Shown here piece by piece: positions 49,229 to 62,777 of a stretch of 64,000 nt of DNA. The notes under the pieces are model-generated. The model did not search any database and was not told where the DNA came from. It saw only the letters and a list, made by a program, of their open reading frames with translations. Location of the stretch: contig CAJNOJ010000004.1 of NCBI GenBank assembly GCA_905250025.1, positions 1,054,001-1,118,000 of the forward strand. The letters run 5' to 3'. The position numbers were made by a program, and so were the translations under genes. The stretch's first letter is position 1; each line of letters opens with the position of its first letter. Source of the stretch: Adineta ricciae (taxonomy: Eukaryota > Rotifera > Eurotatoria > Adinetida > Adinetidae).

Positions 49229-51739
49229 CTATCTTGGATTAGTCGATGTTGCGATTGGGTTAGTGCTCGTGTTACTATTGGCAGTAGTAGTCCATTGTTG
49301 TTGATGTCGAGTGAGAACGAGATTCATCGAAGGACTGTTCGTAGTTGATATTAGATCAGCTGAAGAAGAATTCGAGGAATGATTTGTGTTGTTTGATGGA
49401 GATAAAGGCGTAGATAAAATTTGACGACCGCGACGAGATGAGACACGTGAAGGAGAAGGAGTTTCTGCTTTGGGAGACGAAAGTGCTGGTTGTTGCCGTG
49501 GAGATGTGCGACTATGTTAAAATGAAATGTAGTGAAAGTTATTCGAATGAACAAAAGGCGTACTTTGCATTGGAAGGTCTGCCACGTTTGCCTTTAATAA
49601 CTGGTGAAGTTGATGACGGAGGTGGTGCGGGCAGATCACACGCTGAACACTGCCATGATCCATCTGGAATAGCTTCGAGACCAACACAATACGAATGGTA
49701 GCCACGATCACATCGATCACAGAACATCATATTAGCCTGCAAAAGAAAATCAAACTGATATCTAGTTCTTTCTCAGAAAAGAACGTCGTACCTCATCGTG
49801 AGTTTTGTTGCATTTTGCACAGCTTTTACAATCAATACATTGCCATGGATATGTTTTGATAATAGTTAGCATTTCGCTATTCACATCAAGACAAACTGGA
49901 TGATATCGATGTTGACAACTCGTACAAGTCATTAATTCCTCATCATTTTCATTATTAACTATTTTACACATATGACAAATATTTGCATGACTGTTCAGTG
50001 AAATCGATGTTGATTGTTTCGTATTACGAACTGATGCTAAATTGTTACTATTACCCCCGATTCCATTGACTAATGAGGGCGATTGTGGGGTCGAAGGATT
50101 GAAAACTAACGGACGTGCACTTGAAGTACTCTCATCTTCTTCATCGCTTGACGCACCCTAAAGAAACAGTCATTCATCAAGATATGTAGAAAACATTTTC
50201 GAATGCAAATCGCTGATATTAGACGACTTCGATCTTTCGTAATCGAATGTGTGTTTACACTGATCAGTCAAGTATCCTCTTTGAGAGAGAGAAAGAGAAA
50301 GCTATGAAAAAGAAAAGGGATTGTCTCTTCCTCTCCAGCAAATTTTTTGACTGAATGAGATTGTTAACTACGTAACAATGTTTACTCTCGAGAATGTTTA
50401 CCTGCCGAGAAAAACGGTCGGGACGGATGAGTGAAACTGGTTTTGGATAATAATACAGAGCTGTATTAACAGGCATATATTTCAATTCTTCTGAGCCATA
50501 TTTTATATACGAATCTTGATATTGTCCTGGTACTAGAGCTAGGGGGTAAGAACCGATTTTAGTTAAGTGAGGTGGTAGACGAAATTGTCGATTAGCTGGA
50601 TAATGTACTTGCTAAAAAGAAGAACTCGATCAACATTGAAAAAAAAATGAACAGAAACAGACCATAGTTTGCAGGTCAAAACATGCTTTCCTGTCTTCAC
50701 GTCGTTCTCGTTGTAATTGTGTATTATAATCAACTGCTGATCGCAATAAGTCCTGTCGAATTGTATTAGAGTGTTTCTAACAAAAGCAACATATATTCCA
50801 CCATTCAAAGTCAATTACAAAACTTACAGTAGTGCGAGCTTTATCTCCATTATCTAACGAATTTGTGGTTGGGGTTACTAGTGGTGGAGTATTCGCTGCT
50901 GCTGCTGCTGATAATTGATTACAAATAGATGCAGATAAAAGCGTTGGAGTGGTAGTACTATTATGATTAGGGTTTGTATGATTTGCTGCTGCTGCTGCTG
51001 CGAGTGCACGACGTTTCTGTTGCCAAACATCACTGAATTGCTAAAATTCATCAAGAGGATAAGGCAAGGTTAATGTTTTCGTTTAAATGAAAGAGTCTTA
51101 CGTGATATTTATCTGGATAATCTGTTGACATTAAATTCAGTACTTCATCAAGTTTCAATGCGGTCAAACCTAAATCACACTGTGTTTCTGTCACAACATT
51201 TTGTGATTTCAAATATTCTCTTTCGTGTAAATCAACGATTCTTCGATAAATATCTAAATATGAATGATGCGATGAAAATCATAAGGCAAACGATGAAACG
51301 AACCAGGATATTTTCTTTTAAAAGATTTCAATGATAAGAAATCGCATATTTGTTCTTGTAAGACATGAAAATCTGCATGTGCTTCATCGATTGGCCATTG
51401 GTAAATGTGAATTTTATCTGCAGACACGTGTAATCTGTACGAAATGATCAATTTCTCATGGAGATTTCGTTCGATAATTGAACATTCTTACCCTAAACTT
51501 TGATCAATATCCGTCGTATTTCGTTTTCTCCGACTTTTCTTTGTTGGTGTATCTGGCGGTGCTGTCAAGTCATTTGTTTCATTGTTATCATCTCGTGTTA
51601 GACTTGGCGATCGAGTTCGTTTCAAAGATTTACTTGTTGGAGTCGACTCGGTATGATTATGATTGACATGATTCAATGGATGAGGTACAAGGACAACATC
51701 CGAAGATGTTGACGAAGATGATTGAACTGAACTACTCAT
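49229..51739 (-). CDS. PHF10: PHD finger protein 10, BAF45a-type (PBAF chromatin remodeller subunit)
   Basis: Nuclear subunit of the PBAF SWI/SNF complex that reads histone tails. A Ser/Thr-rich start with basic motif TKKSRRKRNTTD precedes the SAY-type region: YQWPIDEAHADFHVL, CDFLSLKSFKRKYPG, VTETQCDLGLTALKLDEVLN, a poly-Ala/Asn linker, then NTQLQRERREDRKACFDLQT, SYPLALVPGQYQDSY and YMPVNTALYYYPKPV. Two PHD fingers follow: CHMCKIVNNENDEELMTCTS, CQHRYHPVCLD, TYPWQCIDCKSCAKC; and MMFCDRCDRGYHSYCVGLEA, IPDGSWQCSACD. The tail is Ser/Thr/Asn-rich and longer than in vertebrate PHF10. Seven or more exons. Confidence 0.93.
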
Positions 51740-52294
51740 CAGTCAATCTAGAAGCAACAATGAAACATTGAAATTTCAATTCTTTTTTTCTCTTTTTAAC
51801 ATGCCCTTCAATGAAATGAAACGAAGACTATAGTTGCATCGCCATTTGTATATTGTCTACACCTCGGTTGGTTGTAAATCAGTGAAGAAAACAAAACTTG
51901 CATCGTTTCTTTCGAATTCAACTTTTTATCTTGACTGGAGAAAAAAATGTTTTCGAGAAAACATTTCTTCGTAGTAGCAAAGACAGAATAGAGGGCGCTG
52001 GATGTTGTGTCCGGGTGGATTGGAAGTTTATCAAGTGTAAAACGACGATAGGAGACTGAACACAATCAAATTGTTCGATATTTTGAAAACACATCTAAAT
52101 CGATCCACCTTTTCATTATTATCGCGTCTAAGAAACACTCTGTTTTCATAAACCACATCTGTTGTAAGATATAATTGGATAAGAAAAAGTGCACTTAAAT
52201 GTCGTTTTTTCTGTCGCGTTGATTGATAAGTAGATCAGACCGTAGTTCGTGATCTTACTATTTATATTCTACATCCTCCGATTAAAATTTCTAG

Positions 52295-54859
52295 ATGGAC
52301 ACGACGAATTTCAATACAGATTCATTTCGCGATATAACCTTTGATCTTCTGTCTGGCATTGCGAATGATCCATTGAAATTAGATGAGTTCGCGCACGCTT
52401 ATTTGACTAAACTTCACGAACGTACGGATGGAGACAATCTCCGTAAATATACACGTGATATCTATGAGAAAATTCTTGGTAAAACTTCGAATGAGTTTCT
52501 TCCATCAAAGACAATTTTCTTTTCGATATAGCTTTACAAATGATACAAAGCAATCCAGGATTTCAATTGAAGGATACATTCCACGAGAAGATCGTTATTG
52601 CTTATTTTTGGACATTTTCCAATATTCATTCATCGCATATGATGCCAAAACTCATTGGAATCGATAAACGTTACTCTACTGCTGGTGTAAGTATACGCGA
52701 AAATAAGTTATATTTGGACTGAAATTGACTTTTCAAGGTTACTATCATTGGTATTCACTCTCCTAAATATGAACATGAGAAAAGCAAAGCAAATGTTCGA
52801 CATGCCATGGAGGAACAATCGCTTCCATTCAATGTCGTCAACGATAGTTCATTAAGTGTATGGAAACATGTTGGTTGTCAGATTTGGCCAACTGTTCTGG
52901 TGTTCGGGCCTGATGCGATACCCATATTTATATTCGAAGGTGAAAATCATGTTCAACATACTGAAACGTTTCTTGCGTTTGCTCTTGCCTATTACAAATC
53001 AGGTGTACGAGCATCACCAAATATTTCAGCAGCAATAAAAATGTCACCCGACGATCCAGCGGCAAATGGTGCAACTGCGAAACCAGCGAAATTTACATAT
53101 CCAAGTCATTTATGTATCACTTCAAGTGGACAAATGTGTATTTCGTATGCGGGCTCGAATCAATTGATTCTTTGTGAAATTGATGGAAAAGTTCTTGTAT
53201 GTGCTAGATTTCCGATTTCAATGCAATGAAAATCATCTTTTCTATCGAACAGGAAGTGGTTGGAAATGGTCATCCAGGTATGGCGGATGGGGATATTAAC
53301 CAAGTTGAATTTGATTCGCCACGTGGAATGGCCGAGTACAATAGTTGTATCTATATAGCGGATACAAACAATCATGCGATTCGTGTGGTAAAACATTCCA
53401 AGAGAATGCGTTCATCTTTTCATAATTCACTTCTAGTTTGATCCTAACTCTCGACGAGTTTTGACATTGATTGGCACAGGCCGTCTAGGTACTGACAAAG
53501 TCGGTGGATTGAAACGATCCCAACAACCTATTGCTTCCCCTTGGGATTTATGTATAACAGAATCACCATGTAAGATTCGGTTTATAGATGAAATACGATC
53601 AGCCATATCGACTTGTCTACTTTAGTTGATCATAAGACAGTCTTACTTATATCGATGGCTGGTCAGCATCAAATTTGGGCATATGCGTTCGAAGAAACTC
53701 AGTGGTGGAATAATTTGTATGTAATTATTTCAATTCGTTTCGTTAGGAAAGAAAAGTTTGCTTTTGTTTACAGAACTTTACAAAAAAATGCTTGCTTAGC
53801 AATTATTGGAAGTGGCGAGGAGGGCAATCGAAATGATCCTGAGCCTATGTCTGCTACTCTGGCAGCACCTCGCGGCATTTGTAATGGTATCATGAATGGA
53901 CAACCAGTTCTGTTCATTGCTGATAGTAATAGTTCAAGCATTCGCGTTGTTACACTTCAAAATGGAAATGTTTCGAATTTAATTGGCGGTGATGCTGATC
54001 CAGCAGTATGTCTTTTATCATTGCGTTTCTCGTTGAAATGATTTATTTTGAATGAATAGAATCTCTCAGCTTTCGGTGATCTTGACGGCAGTGGTTTCAA
54101 TGCGAAATTTCAATATCCACTCGGTGTTGCTTTTCATTACCCATCGTCTCAATTGTATATTACGGATACTTATAATAACAAACTCAAACGTGTAGATATG
54201 ACGACATTAATATGTTCAAGTTATTTTGTAACAGACATCGATACGAAGAAACAACGTGGAGAATCGAATTCTGCCAAATTTAACGAACCACAAGGCATAA
54301 CGATCTTCGATCATTTCATGTTCATTGCAGATAAGAACAATTCTCACGTGAAACGAATCGATCTCGACAAAGGAACGATCGTTCGAGTAAGATCTGACTG
54401 ACACAAAGAAACGAATTGATTTCATATCGGCAAATTTCTTTCAGTGTCGATTCAACTTAAGTGAAACTTTGAATGAAGAGCGTACATTTGGTTCGAAACA
54501 AGCCTATCTGACCATTGCCTTGCCTGATGCACTACAACTACGTGAGACTAACACAGGAACATGGACTATCGAAGATGAAGGTAAACGAATTCGAAAAGAG
54601 CAGATAAAACCTATTGAAACTTGCTTTTGTAGATGGATTCAAAATATGTGACGGTGAGTTAGCAAGTAGCATGTCGGACCAAATGTTATTGGATTATATT
54701 CCACGTGAGAAACAAGCTGCTCGATTGAAATATGAAGTAGTCGTGTGCGAAGGTGAGAAGTGTACGATGATGAGCGGTGAAGTTCAACCGGTTAATCAAA
54801 CTGACTCAATAATTGAGTTCAACATAAAAATCGAGCAAGAAGAAGCTAATACAAGTTAA
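52295..54859 (+). CDS. NHLRC2: NHL repeat-containing protein 2, thioredoxin-like plus beta-propeller
   Basis: N-terminal helical part, a thioredoxin-like domain (FHEKIVIAYFWTF, VTIIGIHSPKYEHEKSKANV, NDSSLSVWKHVGCQIWPTVL), an NHL beta-propeller (QVEFDSPRGMAEYNSCIYIA then DTNNHAIRV; MAGQHQIWAYAFEE; FQYPLGVAF with YITDTYNNKLKRVD; FNEPQGITIF with IADKNNSHVKRID) and a C-terminal beta domain. This is the NHLRC2 layout. In vertebrates the redox motif of the thioredoxin part is CCINC; here the same place reads SNIHS, with no cysteine, so it cannot be a classical thiol oxidoreductase. Nine or so exons. The ATG follows a TTTCTAG acceptor-like tract directly. Convergent with the SLC17 gene. Confidence 0.92.
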
Positions 54860-55227
54860 TTAACTAGTTCATTATTTTCCTTTCCTTTCTAATCTCGCTA
54901 TTTGAACACTTCAAGTGTACGAAATATCACGAAAACGTATGTGCATGTGCGTGTGTCTATTTATACACCTATTCTGGTATTATTAGTTTGAAATTTTTGT
55001 TTTTCAATTACTACAAATACATTTCTGGAAGCAGACTGTTTTTTTTTATAAATAAATACTTATGTAGAGAAAAAAAATATTATAAACGATTCTTAATCCC
55101 CATCGGTCTTCTAGTTCTGCTCTAGAGAATAAGAAGATGATTGCACTTTTATTTATACTTTGTTTGTCTAGTTACGTGTTCAAAGAGCCACACTGGGAAG
55201 TTCATGGTTGATTTTTCTGATGCTCTG

Positions 55228-57095
55228 TCATACTGTTGTGTCATTATCTGATTCTAAAACGCGCAGAGTTTAAAATTGAAGGTCGATTTCGAAAAAACGT
55301 ACTTGATAATAAGTTGTCCGGCAAAATACTATTATCACGATTTCTCACTGCCCATGATTGTAATTCACTTGAACCAAACCATAAAAATATGCTCACACCA
55401 ATGGTATAAATACCAGCACATATAAAAAACACAATTCGCCAATTGTTTGGATCCTTATTTAGCCAAGTGAACTTTATTGATTGGTCAAAAAACGAAACTT
55501 ACTTTCTCTGTCAGAGTACCAACAATATACGGACTGACAATACCTGGAATCGTTGCGAACGTATTCGAAATACCGAAAACAATGCCTGCATATGCAGGAG
55601 CAATATCATTAGCAACAAGAATATACCCTCCGCCAAAACAACACCCACTGTATTTATTCATGAGTATTTTCTGGATATGAGAACTCAAAACAAATTTACC
55701 TGAGTGCCACACCGATAGTAAGTAGGAGAACTGCAACATACTTTAATCGGCAGGTCATGAATGCTAAACTGAGAACTAAGAGTGCAGGTATAAAATTTCC
55801 TAGAACAGTAAATAGTTTTCTTGTCTGAGTGACCGTTAATATCTTTCGACGAATAATCAAGTCAGCCAATACACCAGATAGATTAATCACCAGCCATTGA
55901 CTCCCGTAAGGCAGGGCGGAAAGTATGCCATTCTAGATGCGACTATTTCATTTAAATTAATTTACAGTAGAGATTGTCTTACTGATTTTATATCGAATCC
56001 GAGAACTTCATCCATATATTTAGGAATCGACGTCAGAAATGTATACGTTCCCCAATTGCTACACGTGTGAATAACAAATAGTGCCCAACATGCTGATGAA
56101 GTTAAAAGTGCATGCCAAGGCGTATGAGAGTTATCATCTTTTGATCTGATATTCTTTCGAGTGTGTTCTAGAATGAAATTCTTCTCTATTTCATTGATGT
56201 AGCGATGTTCGCGAGGTGAATCGTGATAAACTATCAGCCAAAGGATAGCCCATAGAAAACCGGCTGTGCCTGTTCAAGATTCATTCATTAGAAATGTATA
56301 TATTCGAGCAAAGAATGTAATTCTCAAACTAACCAACAGAATAGAAAATCAGCGGCCAACCCCCAGCAAAGTTCCACGAACACATCAGACCACCGGTGGA
56401 TAGAACTAAAAAATTTCCTATTTGTGCACCTACAATTTCCAAATAAAACTGCAAATCGATTTCTCACATCCATCAATCAAATCATACCTGCATTCATAAA
56501 ACCCATCAATTTTCCTCGTTCATTAGCCGGCGCCCAATGAGCCATAGTGACAACCATACACGGCCATATCGTTCCGTGTGCAAGTCCAACAAAGATCTGA
56601 AAAACGCTAAATAGAAACCAATGTGTTCCAGCAGCTGCCGGCATGAACACGGTGATTAAACTCGAAGTAAATATGGCACCACTGAACAAAATCCTGGCGC
56701 CGTATCGGCCGGCGATATACCCAGCCGGAATTTGAGTTAAAATATAACCGCCAAAATAAGCGCTCAACAGAATACCTTGCGTATTTTTACTCCAATTATA
56801 TGAGCCATGCTAGAAAAAAAACAAAGATTTGAGAAAGAAAAATGCTTCTAAGCTTTCAATTTACAATAGATATTGTTTTGTTGCTTGCCAGACACTGTTG
56901 ATTTAGTTTTGTCGACGATGTCTTCATTCCATGTTGCTCTATTGCCGAATGGTTAACCATACAAACTAGCGCAATACTAATGTTGGTTTTCTGTGAAAAA
57001 TGCACCATCATGCCTAGGAATCCAACGAATGTAATAATCACACGTACAGAACACCAAAACGGCACTGAAACAGCAAGCACACCATTCGTTTCCAT
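55228..57095 (-). CDS. SLC17-family anion transporter (sialin/VGLUT-like MFS)
   Basis: Twelve-TM major facilitator of the SLC17 group, which moves organic anions (sialic acid, glutamate, phosphate) driven by proton or sodium gradients. Landmarks are TM1 VIITFVGFLGMMVHFSQKTN with SIALVCMVNH, a glycosylatable loop, YNWSKNTQGILLSAYFGGYI, LTQIPAGYIAGRYGARILFS, GLAHGTIWPCMVVTMAHWAP, ERGKLMGFMNAG, LFVIHTCSNWGTYTFLTSIP, YMDEVLGFDIK, ALPYGSQWLV, and NDIAPAYAGIVFGISNTFAT. The short last exon ends KSDNDTTV. The start METNGVLAV at 57095 is the first ATG of the first coding exon. Substrate cannot be assigned by eye. The 3' end lies 368 bp from the NHLRC2 stop, in convergent orientation. Confidence 0.9.
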
Positions 57096-58437
57096 CGAAC
57101 TCAATTCAATTATTTACCAGACAATTTCAATTTTTCTTCAGCTCGCGTATTCATTTCTTACTGACAAGAAGATGCTTGTTTTGCCATCAAATATCCATGA
57201 TCTACTTTGATTACTTTTGTATGTACAAGGATCTTAATGAATTCATTAATCAAGCGTTGATCGTCGTAAATAGAACCAAAACGAACCTTGTTTTATTGTT
57301 TTAGCATTGTTTGCGTTGTGATAGTTTTCGAAAGAGAAGGTAATGCACTTTTTCTTACCAACAACGCATACTATATTAATCTAGACTTCTTTTCTCTTTT
57401 TTTCCCCATACTTATATTTTTCTCTCGCTTCTTCCTCTTCTTTTAATGATAGCATATGCAAGCAATGTAGGATAGAATATCAAAATATAGACACGAGATT
57501 TCTCAGGAACATTCTAATTGCTTCAATATTATCAGATAATGGAAAATGATATAAGTTTAGTTATATGTTCTCTTCGAAATGAAAAGAGCCTCTGTCAATA
57601 TTAGCGTTTTATTCGTTCATTCGTGACATTTCGCTGGAAACTAGCTTATAGCGATTTCACGTCTTGTCAGCTGAAAAAGATTTAATTAAATTCGTCTGAA
57701 GAGACATACTGGAAAGCGTTTGTTCTGGATTTAATGTTCAATTGAATTTCTTACGGTTCATCATCTTACTTCACAATAATACGCACAAAACATTTTTTCA
57801 ATAGATAACATCCGTTAGGAATCTTCTCAATGGGACAAAAAATGCTTTTCTTTGCACTAGAATAGACATTCATTGTTCTACTCATTATTTTTGCTCCGTT
57901 TACACTCAGTAACAGGTTTTACACATCGCTCGAAGCAATTTTCAGTTTCAAGTATTCACCTCTCTTTTTCCTTTTTTATTCATCAGAAAACACACGAGGT
58001 TCTCGTTGTCATAAATGAGAATAATCATATGATATCGAAAGATTTTCTTTACACAATCATTCATCACACTAAATCAAAAGAGCTGATTGCCAAAAACATC
58101 TTTTGATTCGAATCGTGCGCATTTGTATATTATCTTCTCAGAGCAAAAATACATATCCTGTCGATGAATATTGTTTTCTCGTTCTGAAAAATAACGGCAA
58201 TATGCTGTTCGATCCACATGCTATATCTTTGATTGATTCTGTTATTCATCCATTCCCGAGCTAATCATGACGTACGTCTACCGACATAACTTATCACATA
58301 GCCACGAAGGATATTATACCTACTGTAAAATAATAAAGCATCATATTCTTGAAAAGGTCAACAATTCAGGTGAACTTATATAAATGAAATAGTTCCTATG
58401 AGATACAAGTACAGTTGCTCGAAAGATTTGTTGCGTG
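57096..58437. other. Intergenic region between divergent genes
   Basis: About 1.3 kb separating the SLC17 start (minus) from the DEG/ENaC start (plus). No coding exon was recognised. It should hold two divergent promoters. Confidence 0.45.
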
Positions 58438-60074
58438 ATGCCACTTGGGCAAATTTTCATGATCAATCCGAAAATAATACATATTCAGCGAACAACTGAG
58501 CATCGTCGTCGCTCGATTATTCGAGCATTTGCTTTGAATACTTCTGCACATGGTATTCCGGGTATTGCTCGTAGTCAGAGTAAACATAATACCATCTTTT
58601 GGTCAATGTGTTTTACAGCATTCGCAGTCACTACACTTTACTTTGTTGTTGAAGAAATTCGCCACTATTTTGACTACTCCACTCAAACTACAGTCACAGT
58701 AATGAGCGAATGGCCACAGTATTTTCCAGCGTTTACCATTTGTAATCTTGTTCCTGTTCGTTATGATCGATTTATTCAACCGTACATTGCTTTCCTTACT
58801 TCATTGAACAAAACTAATGTGAGTGAGTCAACGACAATTTCGTCGACTGAAGCAAGATATATAGCCGACTTTTTCCAAACGAAAATTAATCGAAATGAAT
58901 CACTCGATGAATTCTTCTTTCCGCTCGAGACGATGCTGATGAAATGTGTTTTCAACGGACGGGTTTGTTCAGCTGTAAATTTCACTTCGTTTTCTTCGTC
59001 AACCTATGGTCAATGTTACACATTCAATGCCAAACTAAAAAATCAGACAAATATTCGATTCAGCGATGAGAATGGTGGACCAGGTAATCTATATTTACGT
59101 TTCTACGTTCACAGTCACCAATATGTTCCATACATTCGCGAAGGTAAGCCGAATAATCCACAAGTGACGTTCGAAATCTTCGGCTATTTTATGAATAGGT
59201 ATCGGCATGATCGGTGTGGTGCACGATAACGTCCAATTACCTATGATCGACTATTCCGGTATGGCATTGTCTACTGGCTATAAGCATCGAATGACGTATT
59301 CGAAAAAGACTATCTCATATTTGCGATCTCCGTATACAACATGTAATGATAAAATACCATTAATGATGCAAGCCATGTTTGACAATTATGAAGGTGTCGA
59401 ATATGAATATTCAGAAGATGTTTGCTATGATTTATGTGTCGAAGTCTATATGTAAGTATTACGCTTAAAATAGTTTGAATTCGAGAAAAAAAGCTTCTTC
59501 TAGTTATCAAAAATGTGGATGTATTCATCCGAAACAATGGAATGCGCGATTAGTATTAATACCTGAAACGAATAAATTAATCATCGCTCCTCTATGTAAT
59601 ATATCTGATAAATGTTACTCGGAAGCTGCTCATGTTTTTTTAACATCTTCATCGTCATATGACAAATACTGTTCGTACTGTTCACAACAATGTTCGGTAA
59701 CGAGTTTTATTGTCAAACAATCGATGTGGAAAGCTCCGCCAATATGGTTAATGAATGATATAAAACAATTCGTTGAAAAATCTGATATACCATTGCCGAA
59801 GGATTGGACAACACAATGGCAATCGCATATTGACAATAGTTATCTATCGATTGAGTTAATTCATGAATCAAGCGTCGTAGAAAACTATACACAGACAGCA
59901 ACGGTGACTGCTGTGAATGTATTATCAAATGTCGGAGGGCAAACAGGTCTTTGGATTGGTGTTAGTTTTCTGTCTTTGATGGAAGTGGCAGAAATGGTAT
60001 ATCGATTGATTCGATATCAATGCCATGTGGGATTAAGAACTCGAAACAAAGTGATTGATAATTGTAGATTTTAG
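58438..60074 (+). CDS. Degenerin/epithelial sodium channel (DEG/ENaC) family subunit
   Basis: Trimeric amiloride-sensitive-type cation channel subunit. Exons 58438-59143, 59199-59451 and 59504-60074 give 509 residues. The N-terminal cytosolic part contains RAFALNTSAHGIPGIARSQS, the family His-Gly gating motif region. TM1 is NTIFWSMCFTAFAVTTLYFV, followed by FPAFTICNLVPVRYD (post-TM1 'FPAVTICN' motif). The large ectodomain has many cysteines (TCNDKIP, DVCYDLCVE, KCGCIHPKQW, YCSYCSQQCSVTSF). The pre-TM2/TM2 region reads VLSNVGGQTGLWIGVSFLSL, then MEVAEM, and GVS corresponds to the GxS selectivity filter. The gating stimulus (peptide, acid or mechanical) cannot be told. Confidence 0.92.
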
Positions 60075-60287
60075 CGAAAGTTTCGTTTTTCGAAAAAAAA
60101 GATTGGAATAAAATTTTGGTGAATAGATTGTTGATAGTACCCTCTATAGGTAATGATTTGCTTGTAGCGCCCTCTTTTCCTATTGGTCAACTTAGAATTG
60201 ACCTTTGTTATTATTTCGTTCGTTCATTCAGCAGTCGTGCTTATTTGTCAGCTCAGCTGTATTGAAATTAAATTAAGATACTTCGAA

Positions 60288-61351
60288 ATGGAAAATACAA
60301 GTGCAACTGGTGAAAGAGCTTCATCGTCAATATCCGCGACCGATGAAAAAGATCTAGTTACATCAATACGCAAGCTTGAATTAATCAAAGAGTTAGGGTT
60401 TGTATGCTACCAATAATCGTTACACGTACCTAACTTTTTCCGTCCGAACTTTCTTAGAGAGAAACAAAACCAATTCCAACGTCTTCAAACAAACCTGCAA
60501 CAAATAACTGAATTGGCTACACGTGAGAATCAAGCTTTACGTGAATTTCGTAAAGAATTGGATATGCTCGTACAAGAACGTTTATCTCACATTGAAGAAT
60601 TACGATTAATCCATGCTGATATCAATATCGTACGTTCAGTTTTTCTTCGATAAAACTAAGCTTTCCCCCTCTTACCTGTAGATGGAAACAACGATTAAGC
60701 AAGCTGAAGAAGAACGAAGTAAAGCAATACAAGATAGCAAACGTTTGTTGAAAGATTATCAACCGATCAAAGAACAAGTGAACAAATTACGTGACATGCT
60801 CAATGTTGAGAGACTTTCTATCGATGATGATGAAGCAGTAGCGATGAATATGCAGTAAGTTTCGTTCTGTTCTCTGGACAAAGAAGAAGTGTGTTTTTAC
60901 AGATTGATTTCTCAACAACCATCTGATCACGATCTCTCATCGACTCGAAATGATCCTTCGTTATCTACAAGTTTGGAAAATCTCCATGAGCGATTCTCAT
61001 TGAATACGCCATTACATTCTCAACCTCAACAAATGGCGAATTCAGTAGGTCCAAATTTTCCAGCGCCGACTAATAACCAGCCACCAACATCGACGTTGTC
61101 TATTCCAAAAGTGATTGGATCGAATCTTGATCGCACCACTTTTCGACAACAACCGCCTCCAATGAAGGTCTGTAATCAAATAAATACACTCAATGTTTAT
61201 CGTACTATGTTTTCATTGAACTTTTCAGACTTGTCAATCATGTCAACAGCAAATCCACCGTAATGCTCCGATCTGTCCTATTTGTAAAGCAAAAAGTCGT
61301 TCACGCAATCCTAAAAAACCTAAACGTCGTCAAGCCGACATTCATTCATAA
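60288..61351 (+). CDS. ZC4H2: ZC4H2 zinc-finger protein
   Basis: C4H2 zinc-finger protein; in vertebrates it stabilises RNF220 and acts in neuron development and BMP signalling. The N-terminal half is coiled coil: [60 protein letters not shown], with LIHADIN being diagnostic. A less conserved Ser/Pro/Asn-rich linker follows. The C-terminal zinc-finger block [40 protein letters not shown] is nearly identical to the vertebrate one, with four Cys and the His pair visible. The start at 60288 ([11 protein letters not shown]) gives a longer N-terminus than in vertebrates. At least five exons. The PSMA4 start lies 160 bp downstream on the same strand. Confidence 0.96.
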
Positions 61352-61511
61352 ACACATCTCATTCTTGTACAGATCTGTTTGTTTTTGTAAACTATTCATT
61401 TGTTTTTCGTCGAACAAAATGCAATAAAAAAAAATAATTGGTAGTTTTTTTCGTTGTTTTGTCTGTAAATTCAATTGTAGATTTGAATTTACAAGAAAAC
61501 CAAACAGAAAT

Positions 61512-62362
61512 ATGGCTCGTCGATATGATACGCGCGCAACGATCTTTTCGCCCGAAGGTCGATTATATCAAGTGGAGTATGCTTTAGAAGCTATCTCACA
61601 TGCCGGTGCATCATTGGGTATTCTTGCTGAAAACGGTGTCGTTTTAGCCGGTGAAAAACGCAACGTTAGCCCATTGCTTGACGACGTGAAATATTCCGAA
61701 AAAATCTATAAAATTCATGATGATCTTTGCTGTTCAGTTTCTGGTATAACCAGCGATGCAAATGTCTTAATCAATGAACTACGTATGATTGGTCAACGGT
61801 AAGTTTTCTCTTTACAAAAGAAAAATTTTAGTTGATTTTCACATTCAGATATCTATTGACATACCAAGAACCCGCTCCGATCGAATACATTGTCTCACAT
61901 TTATGTAACATTAAACAAGCATATACGCAATTTGGCGGCAAACGTCCATTTGGTGTCTCATTTCTCTACATGGGCTGGGACAAACATTACGGTTATCAAT
62001 TATATCAATCGGATCCAAGTGGGAACTATGGCGGATGGAAAGCGACCTGCGTTGGTCATAATTCGCAAACGGCGATATCGATTCTTAAGCAAGAGTATAA
62101 GATAGGCGAAACGCAACTGAACGATGCTTTACGATTAGCGATCAGAGTGTTTAGTAAAACGTTGGATACAACAAAGTTAACCCCTGAGAAGATTGAAATA
62201 GCTGTTTTACAACATGATGATAAGACCAATGAAACAACGATTCGTCTACTCAAAGATGACGAACTCACAACATTGATTAAGCAATATGAAGATGAACAAA
62301 GTAAATTGGAAGCCGATAGACAAAAACAACAGCAATCAACAACGGAGAAAGAGAAAAAATAA
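61512..62362 (+). CDS. PSMA4: Proteasome subunit alpha type-4 (20S core)
   Basis: Alpha-ring subunit (alpha3) of the 20S proteasome. Exons 61512-61798 and 61849-62362 give 266 residues, about the usual length. The N-terminus [30 protein letters not shown] is the alpha-subunit signature (gate residues YD-R). [38 protein letters not shown] and [18 protein letters not shown] follow. It ends in the typical Lys/Glu-rich tail. The 50 bp intron is phase 2. A TTGTAG acceptor-like site 34 bp before the ATG hints at a spliced or trans-spliced 5'UTR. Confidence 0.97.
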
Positions 62363-62777
62363 GATATTTGCAGAAGTGATATGGGAATCAAGGACAAAAG
62401 TATTTTTCAATTTTAGCCGTGATTTAGTTCGATTTTTTCTTCTTGTTGTGTTGTACTCGGTTTCTTTTATCTCAAATAAAAAAAAAACTTTCGAAGTTAG
62501 ATGCACCGTCGATTTCTGATTGAGATCAAGAACCAATGACAAAACAATGTTTATTTTGTAGGAGACTGCCATCTTTTCCAACTTTACTGTTTTAAAAAAT
62601 AAAAACAACAGAATTGGATAATATTGATTCCTTGATTGACAAAACAAGCAAATAGTATAAAAAGAATTCTGAAAGTTAGTGATAAGCTTACACATTGTTG
62701 AAGTATTTATAACGAAAGGTAATTACGTATAGTTTGCTCTCTATTGTGTGTGGAATGATTATTTTGATCGAATAGAA
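62363..62777. other. Short intergenic region
   Basis: About 400 bp between PSMA4 and the ART-like gene. It holds an AATAAA-type polyadenylation signal near 62474-62484 and the presumed promoter of the next gene; no exon was recognised. Confidence 0.4.
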
